Notes: generated by a model not told the origin, from the sequence alone. Counted from the first letter of the stretch, positions 17,523 through 25,667 are shown. The stretch: DNA of 62,584 nucleotides from Capsulimonadaceae bacterium (GCA_031292625.1 JARLGU010000055.1:1-62584); one strand, 5' to 3'. Numbers and translations are program-made.

Positions 17523-18296
17523 CGTGTATTTCCTCGCAGTGAAGAATTATACCCGAGCCGCAATCAGCCGCCGGCACGAAATCCGCGACATTCGTAAGCG
17601 TTCAGCGTTGCGTCAAGCCGGATAGCTGTTCGCTCGAAGGACGTTTTTGGAGTGGGCGGCAGGATCGAGGCTGTGCGGACGCCCCGCGGCAGAAGCCGTC
17701 TTAATGGCGGAAGCCGCGCGCAGGTAGTCGTTCACGATTGGAGAGCGAATTAGGACTCTCGCTCGGTGTGCGTTTAGCGATTGGTTATGCTAAATTGTAC
17801 AGGACGTAGAGTGTGTGTAATAGACTGGCGCACTGCGGGAAAGATTCAGGACGGCTCGTGCCGCCGGGGCATTTTTTTGCTCACGCATCGTTCACGGCGG
17901 TGATTTACGATGCTTCGTCAACACGCGTACGGCCTTTTGCCGCCATCGTCTGATCCCAGCGCATATCGTGAAGCAGTGAATGCGCTGTGACGGCCCTTTT
18001 TCAAATACGGCCAGCCCGGCCAGAGAGCGCATCTTAATCCTCATCTTCTCTTACAAAGCGAAAGTCCCACGAAAATCAGGGCATGCTGCAGATTTGTCGG
18101 CGTAAAAGTTCTTGGGTTTGTGCGTTTAAAATTGTCGATGAGAGTGTAAATATACGCACATATGGTCGTGAGGCGTCATTTTTCTTCCTCGATCCATTTG
18201 TTTAACCGCGTTCCGGATTCAATTCATAGCCGTGAGTAACCCGGTAGCGGCGCCGGTCTGACGCCGTGACACGTATCGCCAAGGAGTCGCGTTTCG
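17523..18296. other. Long divergent intergenic region with promoter, repeat and hairpin
   Basis: No gene was recognised in these 774 bases. A TATAAT-type -10 for the M16 operon lies on the minus strand (ATTATA at 17546-17551). Copy 2 of the 79-bp repeat is at 17868-17946. A hairpin CAGCGCAT/ATGCGCTG spans 17957-17987. The following 300 bases before the first island gene are less GC-rich than the surroundings and may hold the island promoter, but no box pair stands out. Confidence 0.5.
17868..17946 (+). repeat. 79-bp repeat family, copy 2 (left flank of the island)
   Basis: Starts with GGCATTTTTTTGC and ends with TTTTGCCGCCAT. Over the 66 bases after the T-run it matches 23355-23433 at 50 positions (76%, hand-counted) with no indels. 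The T-run forms the loop of a stem-loop with flanking CGTG/CACG. It lies 350 bp before the first of five island genes, in direct orientation to the copy that follows the last one. Confidence 0.75.
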
Positions 18297-18998
18297 ATGC
18301 TACGAACGAGCAAAACATTTCGTCCGCACACAATAGAGCGTCCGTACACCCCGAAGGAATGCGCAATCATTCGCGACGTTCCGCGACCTGAGTGGACGCC
18401 AGTAAGCAAAGAATTTTGGATGCCGTTGTGCGCCATCCTTTTGGGAGGCTGGCGGTGCAAGACGCTTTTGATAAATAATTTGCAATCGAGCGGCGCTTGG
18501 CCAATGGGTGTGATTGTGTTTTCGACAGTGCTTGTCCTTCTTACTGTGGCAGCGACCTATTACTACGTTCTGGGCTCGTTTGGCGATATATTCGACAATA
18601 TCGAGATCCAACTCTCGACGCAGCAGACGCCAAATCTTATTCTAAAAGACGGAATGGCCGTCGTGGAGACTTATGAGGTCTTCAATAACGACATTCGCGT
18701 GGTCGGCAGGGGCTCCAATTCTTCGTTATGCTACCTTGTCGCGCTTGATCCCAGGCACACGCTGTATGTTGACGGCCGGTTCTTGCGCGACGTCGGCACG
18801 TCGTGGCCGTGCAGCAAGTTCGAGGTTGTCTGGACCCGCGAAATGCGACACGTGATCGCAATCAACTGCCTGGGCGGTCCGATTGGCGCCATGCGGCCGG
18901 CCACGGCGTCGATAAGCCGCAAGGATCAACGCATTCTGTCCGATGGCGTCGTGGTCTTGTTTGGCTCCATTGAGAATCTTACGGAAAAGCTCCGATAA
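18297..18998 (+). CDS. Membrane protein of an unrecognised paralogous family, member 1
   Basis: 233 aa, ATG 18297 with AAGGAG 10 nt upstream. I recognise no family. The N-terminal cytoplasmic stretch contains TFRPHTIERPYTPKE. One or two hydrophobic segments follow (PMGVIVFSTVLVLLTVAATYYYV, split by length; residues ~75-100), then a soluble domain. That domain shares a core with the proteins at 19057 and 20691: DGMAVVETYEVFNNDIR, YLVALDPRHTLYVDGR, WPCSKFEVVWTRE, INCLGGPI and a final GSIENL. It is the most diverged of the three. It is first in the repeat-flanked island. The function is unknown. Confidence 0.8.
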   Translation: MLRTSKTFRPHTIERPYTPKECAIIRDVPRPEWTPVSKEFWMPLCAILLGGWRCKTLLINNLQSSGAWPMGVIVFSTVLVLLTVAATYYYVLGSFGDIFDNIEIQLSTQQTPNLILKDGMAVVETYEVFNNDIRVVGRGSNSSLCYLVALDPRHTLYVDGRFLRDVGTSWPCSKFEVVWTREMRHVIAINCLGGPIGAMRPATASISRKDQRILSDGVVVLFGSIENLTEKLR

Positions 18999-19056
18999 GA
19001 GCGACGATATCGCGACCGCTACGCGACCTGAACTTTGCGCGAAAGGAGCGCCGCCT

Positions 19057-19812
19057 ATGAAGATGCCTGTCGAAATGTCTTACCAGCAGCCGGATACGTT
19101 TCGTCACATGACGGATGAGGAGCGCCGGCGTTTCCAGAACGTCTTGGATTCGCAGACGCCGTCCAAAATGGCCGTCAGTTGGTATTTGCTGAGGCCGTCG
19201 ATACTGTACGGTGTGCTAGTTCTTGTCAGCGTCGCTTGTTCCGTCTATTTTATTGCGACGAACCACCATGATGGCGGGCGGCTTATCGCGGGGATCGCGT
19301 TGGCGTCGCTCGCGCTTTGCGCGTCGTTCAGCCTTCTCGACAGCCTCAGCACGCTGCGCACTATCCAGAGTATTGGGCAAGCCGACCGCCAGCCTCATCC
19401 GGAGCGCGTGTTACGTGAGACGAAAGAGCTTTTGGAGGACGGGTATGTCCTCGTCCACACGTATGCGGTTTACCAGGACGATGTTCGGGCGATTAAGGAG
19501 GCCGGCGGCGGCCTCAGCTATTTGGTTGCGCTGGATCAAACGCACACCTTGTTCGTTGACGGCGTCGTTGTCCAAGATGTCGCACTCTTTGATCCGGATT
19601 ATGGCGAATGGGAATGGCCGTGCAGCCAATTCGAGCTCACAACCACGCGCAAGCATGGCTATGCGTTGGAGATCCGTTGCTCGGGCGAGCAAATCGTTCC
19701 CCTGATGGGAGGCAGGTTTGATCCCGGCAAGCACGACGAGATTCGAGATCGCTCGGTCGTCACTTTGGGCATGTCCATCGACGATTGCGAACGCGTTATG
19801 ACATCCGGGTAG
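19057..19812 (+). CDS. Membrane protein of an unrecognised paralogous family, member 2
   Basis: 251 aa, ATG 19057 with AAGGAG upstream. Two membrane helices (ILYGVLVLVSVACSVYFIA near residue 55 and RLIAGIALASLALCASF near 80) follow an N-terminal TFRHMTDEERRRFQNVL element. The soluble C-terminal domain has the family core: DGYVLVHTYAVYQDDVR, YLVALDQTHTLFVDG, EWPCSQFELTTTRKHGY, IRCSGEQIV and MSIDDCER. The conserved pattern YLVALDxTHTLFVDG then WPCSxFExxTTRK may be a ligand- or partner-binding fold. It starts 58 bp after member 1 and is probably in the same transcript. No known family recognised. Confidence 0.82.
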   Translation: MKMPVEMSYQQPDTFRHMTDEERRRFQNVLDSQTPSKMAVSWYLLRPSILYGVLVLVSVACSVYFIATNHHDGGRLIAGIALASLALCASFSLLDSLSTLRTIQSIGQADRQPHPERVLRETKELLEDGYVLVHTYAVYQDDVRAIKEAGGGLSYLVALDQTHTLFVDGVVVQDVALFDPDYGEWEWPCSQFELTTTRKHGYALEIRCSGEQIVPLMGGRFDPGKHDEIRDRSVVTLGMSIDDCERVMTSG

Positions 19813-19964
19813 GCCACGCAGACCGGCGCAGGGGCGATTTACGCGGGAGGCGATACAGGGCATAACGCAGATGGGCGGCGCAAATCCCGGATGAGGCAAG
19901 CTGGCTTATCCCGCGTGTTTCTCTGCGTCTCGTCCCACTGCAAATCCCCAAGGAGGTCTGTTTG

Positions 19965-20465
19965 ATGTCCGTCGATAATATCGAGTGCGTGAGTAATGCG
20001 GTTGGTTCGGTGCGGTATGCGACGCCGGAGGAGGTGTTGGCGCACCAAGGCGCGGAACCGCTCAGTGAGGACTACCACGATGAGGAAACCGGATTGTCGT
20101 ATCGCATCGAAGGTCTGGCGAAGTTTCACGCAAAAGTGGCCGCGATGGCGGCGGCGGCAGAGCTTTCGGAGCGCGTCCGGCGCGGCGCGATTCTCGTCAA
20201 GGATATGAGCGGCGAGCAGTTCATCCCGACGGATGAGGAGATCGAGGCGGCGGTGCTTGCATCGAAGTGCGTCATCCAGCCCAAGCTTGGCGAGATGCAG
20301 TGGCTGGCGACGCTCGGGCAATCCGATCTGTTGGCGCGGCTTTATCTGCGCATCCTGATCTGCAACCGTGAGATCGGCGACGGAAGCGCGGCGGCAGCGG
20401 TCGAAAGTGCCCGGGAGGCGCTTGACGGCCGCCCTTTCTCCGCGACTACTACGAATTCTGCGTAA
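19965..20465 (+). CDS. Small acidic protein with -1 slippery site; candidate tail-assembly-chaperone-like protein
   Basis: 166 aa in the zero frame, ATG 19965 with AGGAGG 8 nt upstream. It is mostly helical. The C-terminal half has EEIEAAVLASKCVIQPKLGEMQ followed by LARLYLRIL. That order (residues declared as outcomes of a -PKL- turn, then a short helix with aliphatic spacing) resembles phage tail-assembly chaperones of the XkdN/gpG type; this is a weak similarity by eye. Eleven codons before its stop is the heptamer CCCTTTC in the correct reading phase (see 20432-20438). After it the -1 frame stays open for 40 codons of plausible protein. A sequencing or natural frameshift is the simpler alternative. 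Confidence 0.7.
   Translation: MSVDNIECVSNAVGSVRYATPEEVLAHQGAEPLSEDYHDEETGLSYRIEGLAKFHAKVAAMAAAAELSERVRRGAILVKDMSGEQFIPTDEEIEAAVLASKCVIQPKLGEMQWLATLGQSDLLARLYLRILICNREIGDGSAAAAVESAREALDGRPFSATTTNSA
20432..20438 (+). promoter_or_regulatory. Candidate -1 ribosomal frameshift site C_CCT_TTC
   Basis: The zero frame reads CGC CCT TTC TCC, so bases 20432-20438 are X_XXY_YYZ with X=C, Y=T, Z=C. After a tandem -1 slip the ribosome reads CCC TTT CTC CGC. A clear downstream pseudoknot was not established by eye. Confidence 0.5.
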
Positions 20466-20560
20466 ACAAGCTGCACAGGTTGCCGTCGGAGGTTGCCCGC
20501 GACTGTCCGGATTTATCCGAACGCGAAGTAATCTTGTGCTTCGCGGCGGCGTGGGGGTAG
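20435..20560 (+). CDS. -1 frame extension of the 19965 gene
   Basis: Read after the slip, this frame encodes PFLRDYYEFCVNKLHRL, continuing with PSEVARDCPDLSEREVILC and AAAWG, then TAG (20558-20560). Codon choice and amino-acid composition look coding (Tyr, Phe, Glu, Leu spaced as in helices), unlike the zero-frame tail SATTTNSA. The fused product would be 198 aa. There is no independent start or ribosome binding site for this frame, so it is only translated by frameshift, or the gene is one frame broken by an indel. Confidence 0.55.
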   Translation, partial: FLRDYYEFCVNKLHRLPSEVARDCPDLSEREVILCFAAAWG

Positions 20561-20690
20561 GTGCGGACGGCGGGGCGAACTTCGGGCGCGGCCACTTAGT
20601 TTTCCGCGGCCTTTCCGGTTTCGGATGCCGGAGGTGAGTTTCTCAACACGATGCGACGGTTTTTCGTTAGCACATAGGAGGACATGAAAA

Positions 20691-21527
20691 ATGGAGCTGA
20701 CCATTAGCGAAGACTATCAACCGCAGGAGACGTTTCGTCCGTTGACGCTCGAAGAGCGGGCGGAGATCGAACGCTCTCTCGTGCCGGATAAACCTTACGT
20801 GCCGCCGCCGCTCTGGACATACCTAATTTCGCCCCTCGGTTGGCCCTTGACGCTGGTTGGCAGTCTCTGGGCGGCTTACTACTTTGGCTTCCGCGATTGC
20901 CGGGGCTGGCATATATATGTTGCGCTTTTGAGCATTATCCCCATGGCGATCGCTGCATTGCAAACGGTTATCGTTGCGGGTGATTTGTTTCGTGAACTTC
21001 GCTATCGACTTCAGTCCGCAAGCCGGGAACGGAGGCCCGCAGCCGATGTTGCAAAAAGTGTCGAGGAATCTCGGATTCAATGGGCTCGCGAGATACTGGA
21101 TGACGGTTATGCGGTTATCCGCACATTCACGGTTTACGATAAGGACGTGCAGACGATCTCCGTCAATGAGGACATCGATCCGAGCTATTTGGTTGCTCTC
21201 GATAAGACACACACGTTATTCGTCAATGCCCGGCTAGTAGCTGATAAGAATGTCACCTGGACATACGATTATGACGATGAGGATGACGATGACGAAAGGG
21301 AGAAGTGGCCGTCTACCTTGTTCGAGATCGTCACTACGCGTAAAAATGGGTATTTTCTCGAGTTCAATTGTCTTGGCGAGCCGATCGAAAGCGGTGACAG
21401 TCACGACGTAATCGACGACGACGTATTCAACGAGGACTACGCTGTCCTGAGCGGATCGATCGACTCGTGCGTGGACATCCTCACTTTGCCGATTTTGAAT
21501 GAGAAAAAGAAGACAAGTTGGTGGTGA
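20691..21527 (+). CDS. Membrane protein of an unrecognised paralogous family, member 3
   Basis: 278 aa. ATG 20691 follows AGGAGG (20676-20681) at 9 nt; the nearer ATG 20684 is out of frame. It is built as member 2: TFRPLTLEERAEIERSL, two membrane helices (WPLTLVGSLWAAYYFGF and VALLSIIPMAIAALQTV, residues ~50-100), a short charged linker, then the family core DGYAVIRTFTVYDKDVQ, YLVALDKTHTLFVNAR, WPSTLFEIVTTRKNGYF, FNCLGEPIE and GSIDSCVDIL. It differs by an acidic insert (DYDDEDDDDERE) between the last two core blocks. It stands between the chaperone-like gene and the 574-aa gene. The function is unknown. Confidence 0.82.
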   Translation: MELTISEDYQPQETFRPLTLEERAEIERSLVPDKPYVPPPLWTYLISPLGWPLTLVGSLWAAYYFGFRDCRGWHIYVALLSIIPMAIAALQTVIVAGDLFRELRYRLQSASRERRPAADVAKSVEESRIQWAREILDDGYAVIRTFTVYDKDVQTISVNEDIDPSYLVALDKTHTLFVNARLVADKNVTWTYDYDDEDDDDEREKWPSTLFEIVTTRKNGYFLEFNCLGEPIESGDSHDVIDDDVFNEDYAVLSGSIDSCVDILTLPILNEKKKTSWW

Positions 21528-21606
21528 GCGTCCGACTGAGCGATGCGGATGTCGAAGGGCATGACGACGGGACGGAGGGGTGAATGAGAATAGGAGATAG
21601 CTGAGT

Positions 21607-23331
21607 ATGGGACTGGATAAAGGCGATGAAAAAGCCGAAAACGCATTGCTTGGGTTTGCGGACAGCGCTACGTTTGGCCTCTCTGGCATTGCGTCACACG
21701 CGTTGTATCGGGCAATGTACCATGAGGATTTCGAGACCGACACGTCAAGTCGGGAATACATGATAGGCGAAGCCGTTGAGGGAGCTGGCGAGGTCGTGTT
21801 TGGCGGGCCCACAAGTTTATTGAAGTATGCGGCTCGAAAGGTCGCATTCAAAGAGGGAAAACGTTTAGCAACGGAATCCGCAGCTAGGGAGCTCTCCGAA
21901 GCAACGATCGCCAGGCGAAAGTCTATTGCGGAAGGACTCAAAAGTGCCGACAAAGCCAAAAGGGCGATCGCCCGAAAGGCTGCTGAAGTGTATGGCAATA
22001 AGGTTCTGGGAGACCGCGCTCGCGATTATGCCAGAAGGCAAGCGCGACCTGTCGCACAGCTTGTGAAGGGACTTCAGGAGGAGATCGCGAAGAACGCGAC
22101 AAAGTCAGGAATTGCTGCTGCTGCGCGCCATGCGGTAGCTACTCGTTCGCTGAGAGCGATTTCCGGTTTCCAAGAACGTTTGGAAAAGCGTGAACTCAAG
22201 GCCGTCACAAAGTTCATAATGGAGAGAGCGCGTAGAAAAGGCAAAGAGCTGTCGAAAGAGGAGGCGGAGAAGCTAGCAGAGGTAATAGATCCTCAGCTCC
22301 ATCACTCAGCCGTTCTTGTCGGTCATCACGGCATCGCTGGGCACTTTGGACCGGTTTCAGCGCTGGTTCCCTCACTTGCGTTGCCAAAGGAAATAAACGG
22401 ATTGGCGATGTTTACTCGCGTTGCGAGAAACCGCGCCGTGCACGATATGTATCAAACTCGGGACTCTGCGTTCGAACGACTTGTACGTCCCTCGTTCCTT
22501 CTAGCGCCGGCTCGCATCACACGGGATGTTTACAACTTGGTAGCTCCGAGTTTGCGTCATGCCCTTTCGGCAGCGCATGCTAATATCCGACCATCCCATT
22601 CTCCCTCCTCTCCCAAACGTCCGGTCGCACACGCCTCCGGCGAGCCGGAGGGCATCGAACGGGACGCACAGGCCGTTCTTCGTTGGCATAGGGCGTATGA
22701 AAGCGGCGTCGACTACCGGACGGGGCAGCCGTTTGCCAGCCCCAAGGCAAAGGCGGAGGCTGCCCGGCATATCGCGGCGGCACGGACCGACCTCGACCGG
22801 CGGCAGTGGGCGCACAGCTTGCCGCGCGGGAAGAACCCGCTTAAGCAGCCCGTGAGCGCATCCCTCGAAGAGGTGTTCAAGCAAACCAAGGTCCCGTCCC
22901 AAATGCGGCGAAAATGGTCGCTTGCCGAGACCGGGTCCGCCGGAGCCATTTCAAGCGCTTCCAGGGCGGCGCACGCACGCAACCTTATCTCGGGGGCTCG
23001 CCTCGCTGCCGCAAACCGGCAGCGCAGTGCGCCACCTGCCGCCGGCGTTGCGACGAGCGGACACGCGAGGCGGATCGCGCGCAACGCCAGCCGCGGGCCG
23101 GTGAAAGCGAAGCCCGGCGGCGAGCGCGCGGTCGGCACGAAAGCTGGCTCGGTTACGTCCGTTGCAGCGCAAGCTGAGCGGCGGCGCTTGGAGCGGCTCG
23201 ACGCGATTGCGAAGCGTCCGCTGGTCGTGAACGTCTCCCTCGACCGCAAAATCGTACAGACCGTCAAAACAGAGATGATTGACGATGTTCTTAAGGTCTT
23301 TGCCGAAGAAGTTTACGCGAGCAGACGATAG
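21607..23331 (+). CDS. 574-aa Ala/Arg-rich protein, unrecognised; tape-measure-like or polymorphic-toxin-like
   Basis: ATG 21607 with AGGAG ~10 nt upstream. The N-terminus (LLGFADSATFGLSGIASHAL) recalls the D-TFGL-G stretch that opens many secreted or toxin-type and phage structural proteins. Residues ~60-260 are long charged helices (RKSIAEGLKSADKAKRAIA, KGKELSKEEAEKLAEVI). From ~residue 325 the protein becomes proline- and alanine-rich with RTGQPFASPKAKAEAARHI and LDRRQWAHSLPRGKNP. The last 40 residues (LVVNVSLDRKIVQTVKTEM) look like a folded cap. Base composition changes sharply inside the gene (52% GC at 21841-21900, 80% at 23041-23100, counted by hand), suggesting fusion or recent assembly. 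No catalytic motif was identified. Confidence 0.8.
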   Translation: MGLDKGDEKAENALLGFADSATFGLSGIASHALYRAMYHEDFETDTSSREYMIGEAVEGAGEVVFGGPTSLLKYAARKVAFKEGKRLATESAARELSEATIARRKSIAEGLKSADKAKRAIARKAAEVYGNKVLGDRARDYARRQARPVAQLVKGLQEEIAKNATKSGIAAAARHAVATRSLRAISGFQERLEKRELKAVTKFIMERARRKGKELSKEEAEKLAEVIDPQLHHSAVLVGHHGIAGHFGPVSALVPSLALPKEINGLAMFTRVARNRAVHDMYQTRDSAFERLVRPSFLLAPARITRDVYNLVAPSLRHALSAAHANIRPSHSPSSPKRPVAHASGEPEGIERDAQAVLRWHRAYESGVDYRTGQPFASPKAKAEAARHIAAARTDLDRRQWAHSLPRGKNPLKQPVSASLEEVFKQTKVPSQMRRKWSLAETGSAGAISSASRAAHARNLISGARLAAANRQRSAPPAAGVATSGHARRIARNASRGPVKAKPGGERAVGTKAGSVTSVAAQAERRRLERLDAIAKRPLVVNVSLDRKIVQTVKTEMIDDVLKVFAEEVYASRR

Positions 23332-23354
23332 GAGAGAGACCGAAGAGGCGCCGT

Positions 23355-23433
23355 GGCATTTTTTTGCCCGCGCCTCGTTCACGGCGTCGATCGAAGAAGC
23401 CGCGTCGACATACGTACGGTGTTTTGCCGCCAT
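23355..23433 (+). repeat. 79-bp repeat family, copy 3 (right flank of the island)
   Basis: Begins 24 bp after the stop of the 574-aa gene with GGCATTTTTTTGC, flanked by GAGGCGC/GCGCCTC, which form a stem closing the T-run as loop. It ends in TTTTGCCGCCAT like copy 2. A terminator role for the hairpin is possible. In the minus frame it encodes MAAKHRTYVDAASSIDAV, similar in copies 1 and 2, but copy 2 has stops there. Confidence 0.75.
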
Positions 23434-23543
23434 GCCGATTCCGGTCACCGAGCGTCGTGCGCGACCCTCGTCGAGCAGGGGCGGGAAGCGGATCCGCTCA
23501 TCAGGCGCTGATTCGCGCCTTGGAATGTGGACAATAGGGAGTT

Positions 23544-24704
23544 ATGGAACACGATCTGAAGACAGCTATCCAAGCCCTTGTCCCGAACCTCGCCGGAATT
23601 CGTCACGCGCTTCACGCACACCCGGAGCTTTCGGGCGATGAGGCGTGGACGGCGGCGTTTGTGGCCGATCAGCTTGCCGGGATTGGGCTCGATAGCGTCC
23701 GCGCGGGCGTCGGCGGGCACGGAATCGTCGCGGAGATCCGAGGCGCGTCGGTTGGCAGGACCGTGGCTCTGCGGGCGGACATGGACGCGCTGCCAATAGT
23801 CGAGCAGACAGGCGCGTCGTATTGCTCCACGATTCCAGGTGCAATGCATGCCTGCGGTCACGATGGACACACGACCATGCTGCTTGGGGCGGCGACGTTG
23901 CTCGCGGCCCACCGCGAACTCTTGCATGGATCGGTTCGCTTGCTATTTCAGCCGGCTGAGGAAAGCGTCAAAGGCGCGGAGGCGATGTGCGCGGAAGGGG
24001 CCATGGATGGCGTCGATTCGGTTTTCGCGCTGCATGGTTGGCCGGACCTTCCAGTCGGAAGCGTCGGTGTTCGCACGGGGCCGATGATGGCGTCCGTCGA
24101 TGATTTCGATATAGAGATCGCCGGTAGCGGCGGACATACGGGGTATCCGCATCTTGCGACCGACCCGATCGTCGTCGGCGCGCGCATCGTCGAGGCGGTT
24201 CAGAGCCTGCTCACTCGCGAGACCGATCCGTTCGATCCGGTCGTGCTCGCGATTACGCGATTCGATGCAGGTGCGAACTACAACGTAATCCCTTCCGTCG
24301 CGCGCCTTAGCGGCACGATCCGGACGCATGCACCAGCGACGCGCGAGCGTCTTCGCCGGCGTTTAGCCGAAGTGGCCGTCACGCTTGCGCAGGCCGCGTC
24401 CGCATCCGCGACGCTGACCTTCGTCGGCGGATCGCCTCCGGTGAGCAACGATCCCGCCGCGACTGATCTCGTCGCGCGGGTGGGGCGCGAGACGCTTGGC
24501 GAGAACGCGGTCGTCTGGCTGGACAAGCCGTCCATGGGCGGGGAGGACTTTGCGGTCTATCTCGGCTATGCGCCGGGGGCGTTTTTTCGCCTGGGTTTGG
24601 GCGATGTCACGGGGCTGCATACCCCTACGTTCGATTTTCCCGACGCGGCTCTCGCGGCCGGCGTTGAAATGCTCAGTCGCGTCGCAATCGAGGCGCTGCG
24701 ATAG
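23544..24704 (+). CDS. M20D-family amidohydrolase (hippurate/IAA-amino-acid hydrolase-like)
   Basis: 386 aa. It is a metal-dependent hydrolase of N-acyl amino acids. The family motifs are in order: RHALHAHPELS (residue ~20), RADMDALPI (~78), MHACGHDGHTTMLLGAA (metal-binding Cys/His, ~101-117), QPAEES, and the dimerisation domain with GSGGHTGYP. GGEDFAVYLGYAPGAFFRLG (final metal ligands) sits near the C-terminus. The Cys in HACGHDGH is typical of subfamily D. It is cytoplasmic with no signal. It stands alone between the island and the nitroreductase. The exact substrate (acyl-amino acid, peptide or auxin conjugate) is unknown. Confidence 0.93.
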   Translation: MEHDLKTAIQALVPNLAGIRHALHAHPELSGDEAWTAAFVADQLAGIGLDSVRAGVGGHGIVAEIRGASVGRTVALRADMDALPIVEQTGASYCSTIPGAMHACGHDGHTTMLLGAATLLAAHRELLHGSVRLLFQPAEESVKGAEAMCAEGAMDGVDSVFALHGWPDLPVGSVGVRTGPMMASVDDFDIEIAGSGGHTGYPHLATDPIVVGARIVEAVQSLLTRETDPFDPVVLAITRFDAGANYNVIPSVARLSGTIRTHAPATRERLRRRLAEVAVTLAQAASASATLTFVGGSPPVSNDPAATDLVARVGRETLGENAVVWLDKPSMGGEDFAVYLGYAPGAFFRLGLGDVTGLHTPTFDFPDAALAAGVEMLSRVAIEALR

Positions 24705-24963
24705 CCGGGCTCTGGTAAGCCCTCCCTCGCCCGCGGCTTGGTCGCGCCTTCTCAGGGAATCGGCCAGATGAGGAGGCAAGCCTCGGGCTTGAAGCCAGCT
24801 TCTTCGCCTTGGCAAGACGGGGCGCTCAAAGAACGTTGGGACTGCTGCGTTTTGGCAGGTAAGGGAACTTTCTTACTGTGCCATTATTTATAATAGAACT
24901 ATCGATTGGTGAACTAGTTTTGTGGAGTTCGCCGTCTCCAGCATTAGGATTAAGGATGGTTAC

Positions 24964-25635
24964 ATGAGCAAGGATTCGGTCAAGAAGCTGATTCGCGAGG
25001 CCTACCGGTTTAGGCATGCTTGCAAGCGGTTCGACGAGAGGAATCGGGTGCCGGACGAAGATTTCAATTTTATTCTCGAAGCCGGTCGTTTGTCTCCGAG
25101 TTCCTATGGTTTCGAGCCGTGGAAGTTTCTTGTTGTGGAGAATCAGGCGATTCGCGAGAAGATGAAGCCGATCGTTTGGGGAGCGGCCAACCGGCTGGAG
25201 GCGTCGACCCGCGTGGTCGTTCTCTTGGCGCGGCGGAAGGTCGATCTCATGCCCGATTCGCCGTATATTGAGCACGTCCTCAACAACGTTCAGCAGCTTC
25301 CCGAAGAGATCAAGACCACGAAGCGCGGCGTCTACCAGAGATTTCTCGACGAGGAGTTCGCGCTGTTGGGCGATGACCGGTATGTATTCGATTGGGCCTG
25401 CCGGCAAGCGTACATTCCGCTCGCCAATATGTTGACGACGGCCGCGATGCTTGGGATCGATTCGTGTCCCGTCGAAGGCTTTCATCTCGCGAATCTGGAG
25501 GCTTTGCTAGCGAGCGAAGGAGTGCTCGATATCGAGCACTTTGGGGTGGCGAGTCTGGTGTTTTTCGGATATCGAACCAAGGAGCCGCGAGAGAAAACGC
25601 GGCGTTGTTTCGCCGAGGTTGTGCAAACGGTCTGA
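24964..25635 (+). CDS. Nitroreductase-family NAD(P)H oxidoreductase
   Basis: 223 aa from ATG 24964 (AAGGA 8 nt upstream). It is an FMN-dependent reductase of the NfsB type. The phosphate-binding stretch RFRHACKRFDERNRVPDED is at the N-terminus. LEAGRLSPSSYGFEPWKFLVVEN forms the flavin site (residues ~35-57). AYIPLANMLTTAAMLGIDSCPVEGF is the dimer/flavin-contact helix pair. It may reduce quinones, nitroaromatics or enones; the substrate cannot be told. A TATAAT element lies at 24889-24894 without a clear -35. A 10-bp hairpin follows the stop. Confidence 0.92.
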   Translation: MSKDSVKKLIREAYRFRHACKRFDERNRVPDEDFNFILEAGRLSPSSYGFEPWKFLVVENQAIREKMKPIVWGAANRLEASTRVVVLLARRKVDLMPDSPYIEHVLNNVQQLPEEIKTTKRGVYQRFLDEEFALLGDDRYVFDWACRQAYIPLANMLTTAAMLGIDSCPVEGFHLANLEALLASEGVLDIEHFGVASLVFFGYRTKEPREKTRRCFAEVVQTV

Positions 25636-25643
25636 AATGCTTG

Positions 25644-25667
25644 GGGGACGGACAAACGTCCGTCCCC
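25644..25667. terminator. Convergent terminator hairpin (with second hairpin 25678-25710)
   Basis: GGGGACGGAC pairs perfectly with GTCCGTCCCC around AAAC. A second perfect 10-bp stem (GCAGCGAGGC/GCCTCGCTGC, 25678-25710) follows. They separate the nitroreductase (+) from the rhamnosidase (-). T-tracts are weak on both strands. Confidence 0.65.

Noticed and set aside
18297-21527. Naming the paralogous membrane proteins as immunity proteins
   Set aside because: No toxin domain was identified beside them and the order is not that of known toxin-immunity loci; left unnamed.
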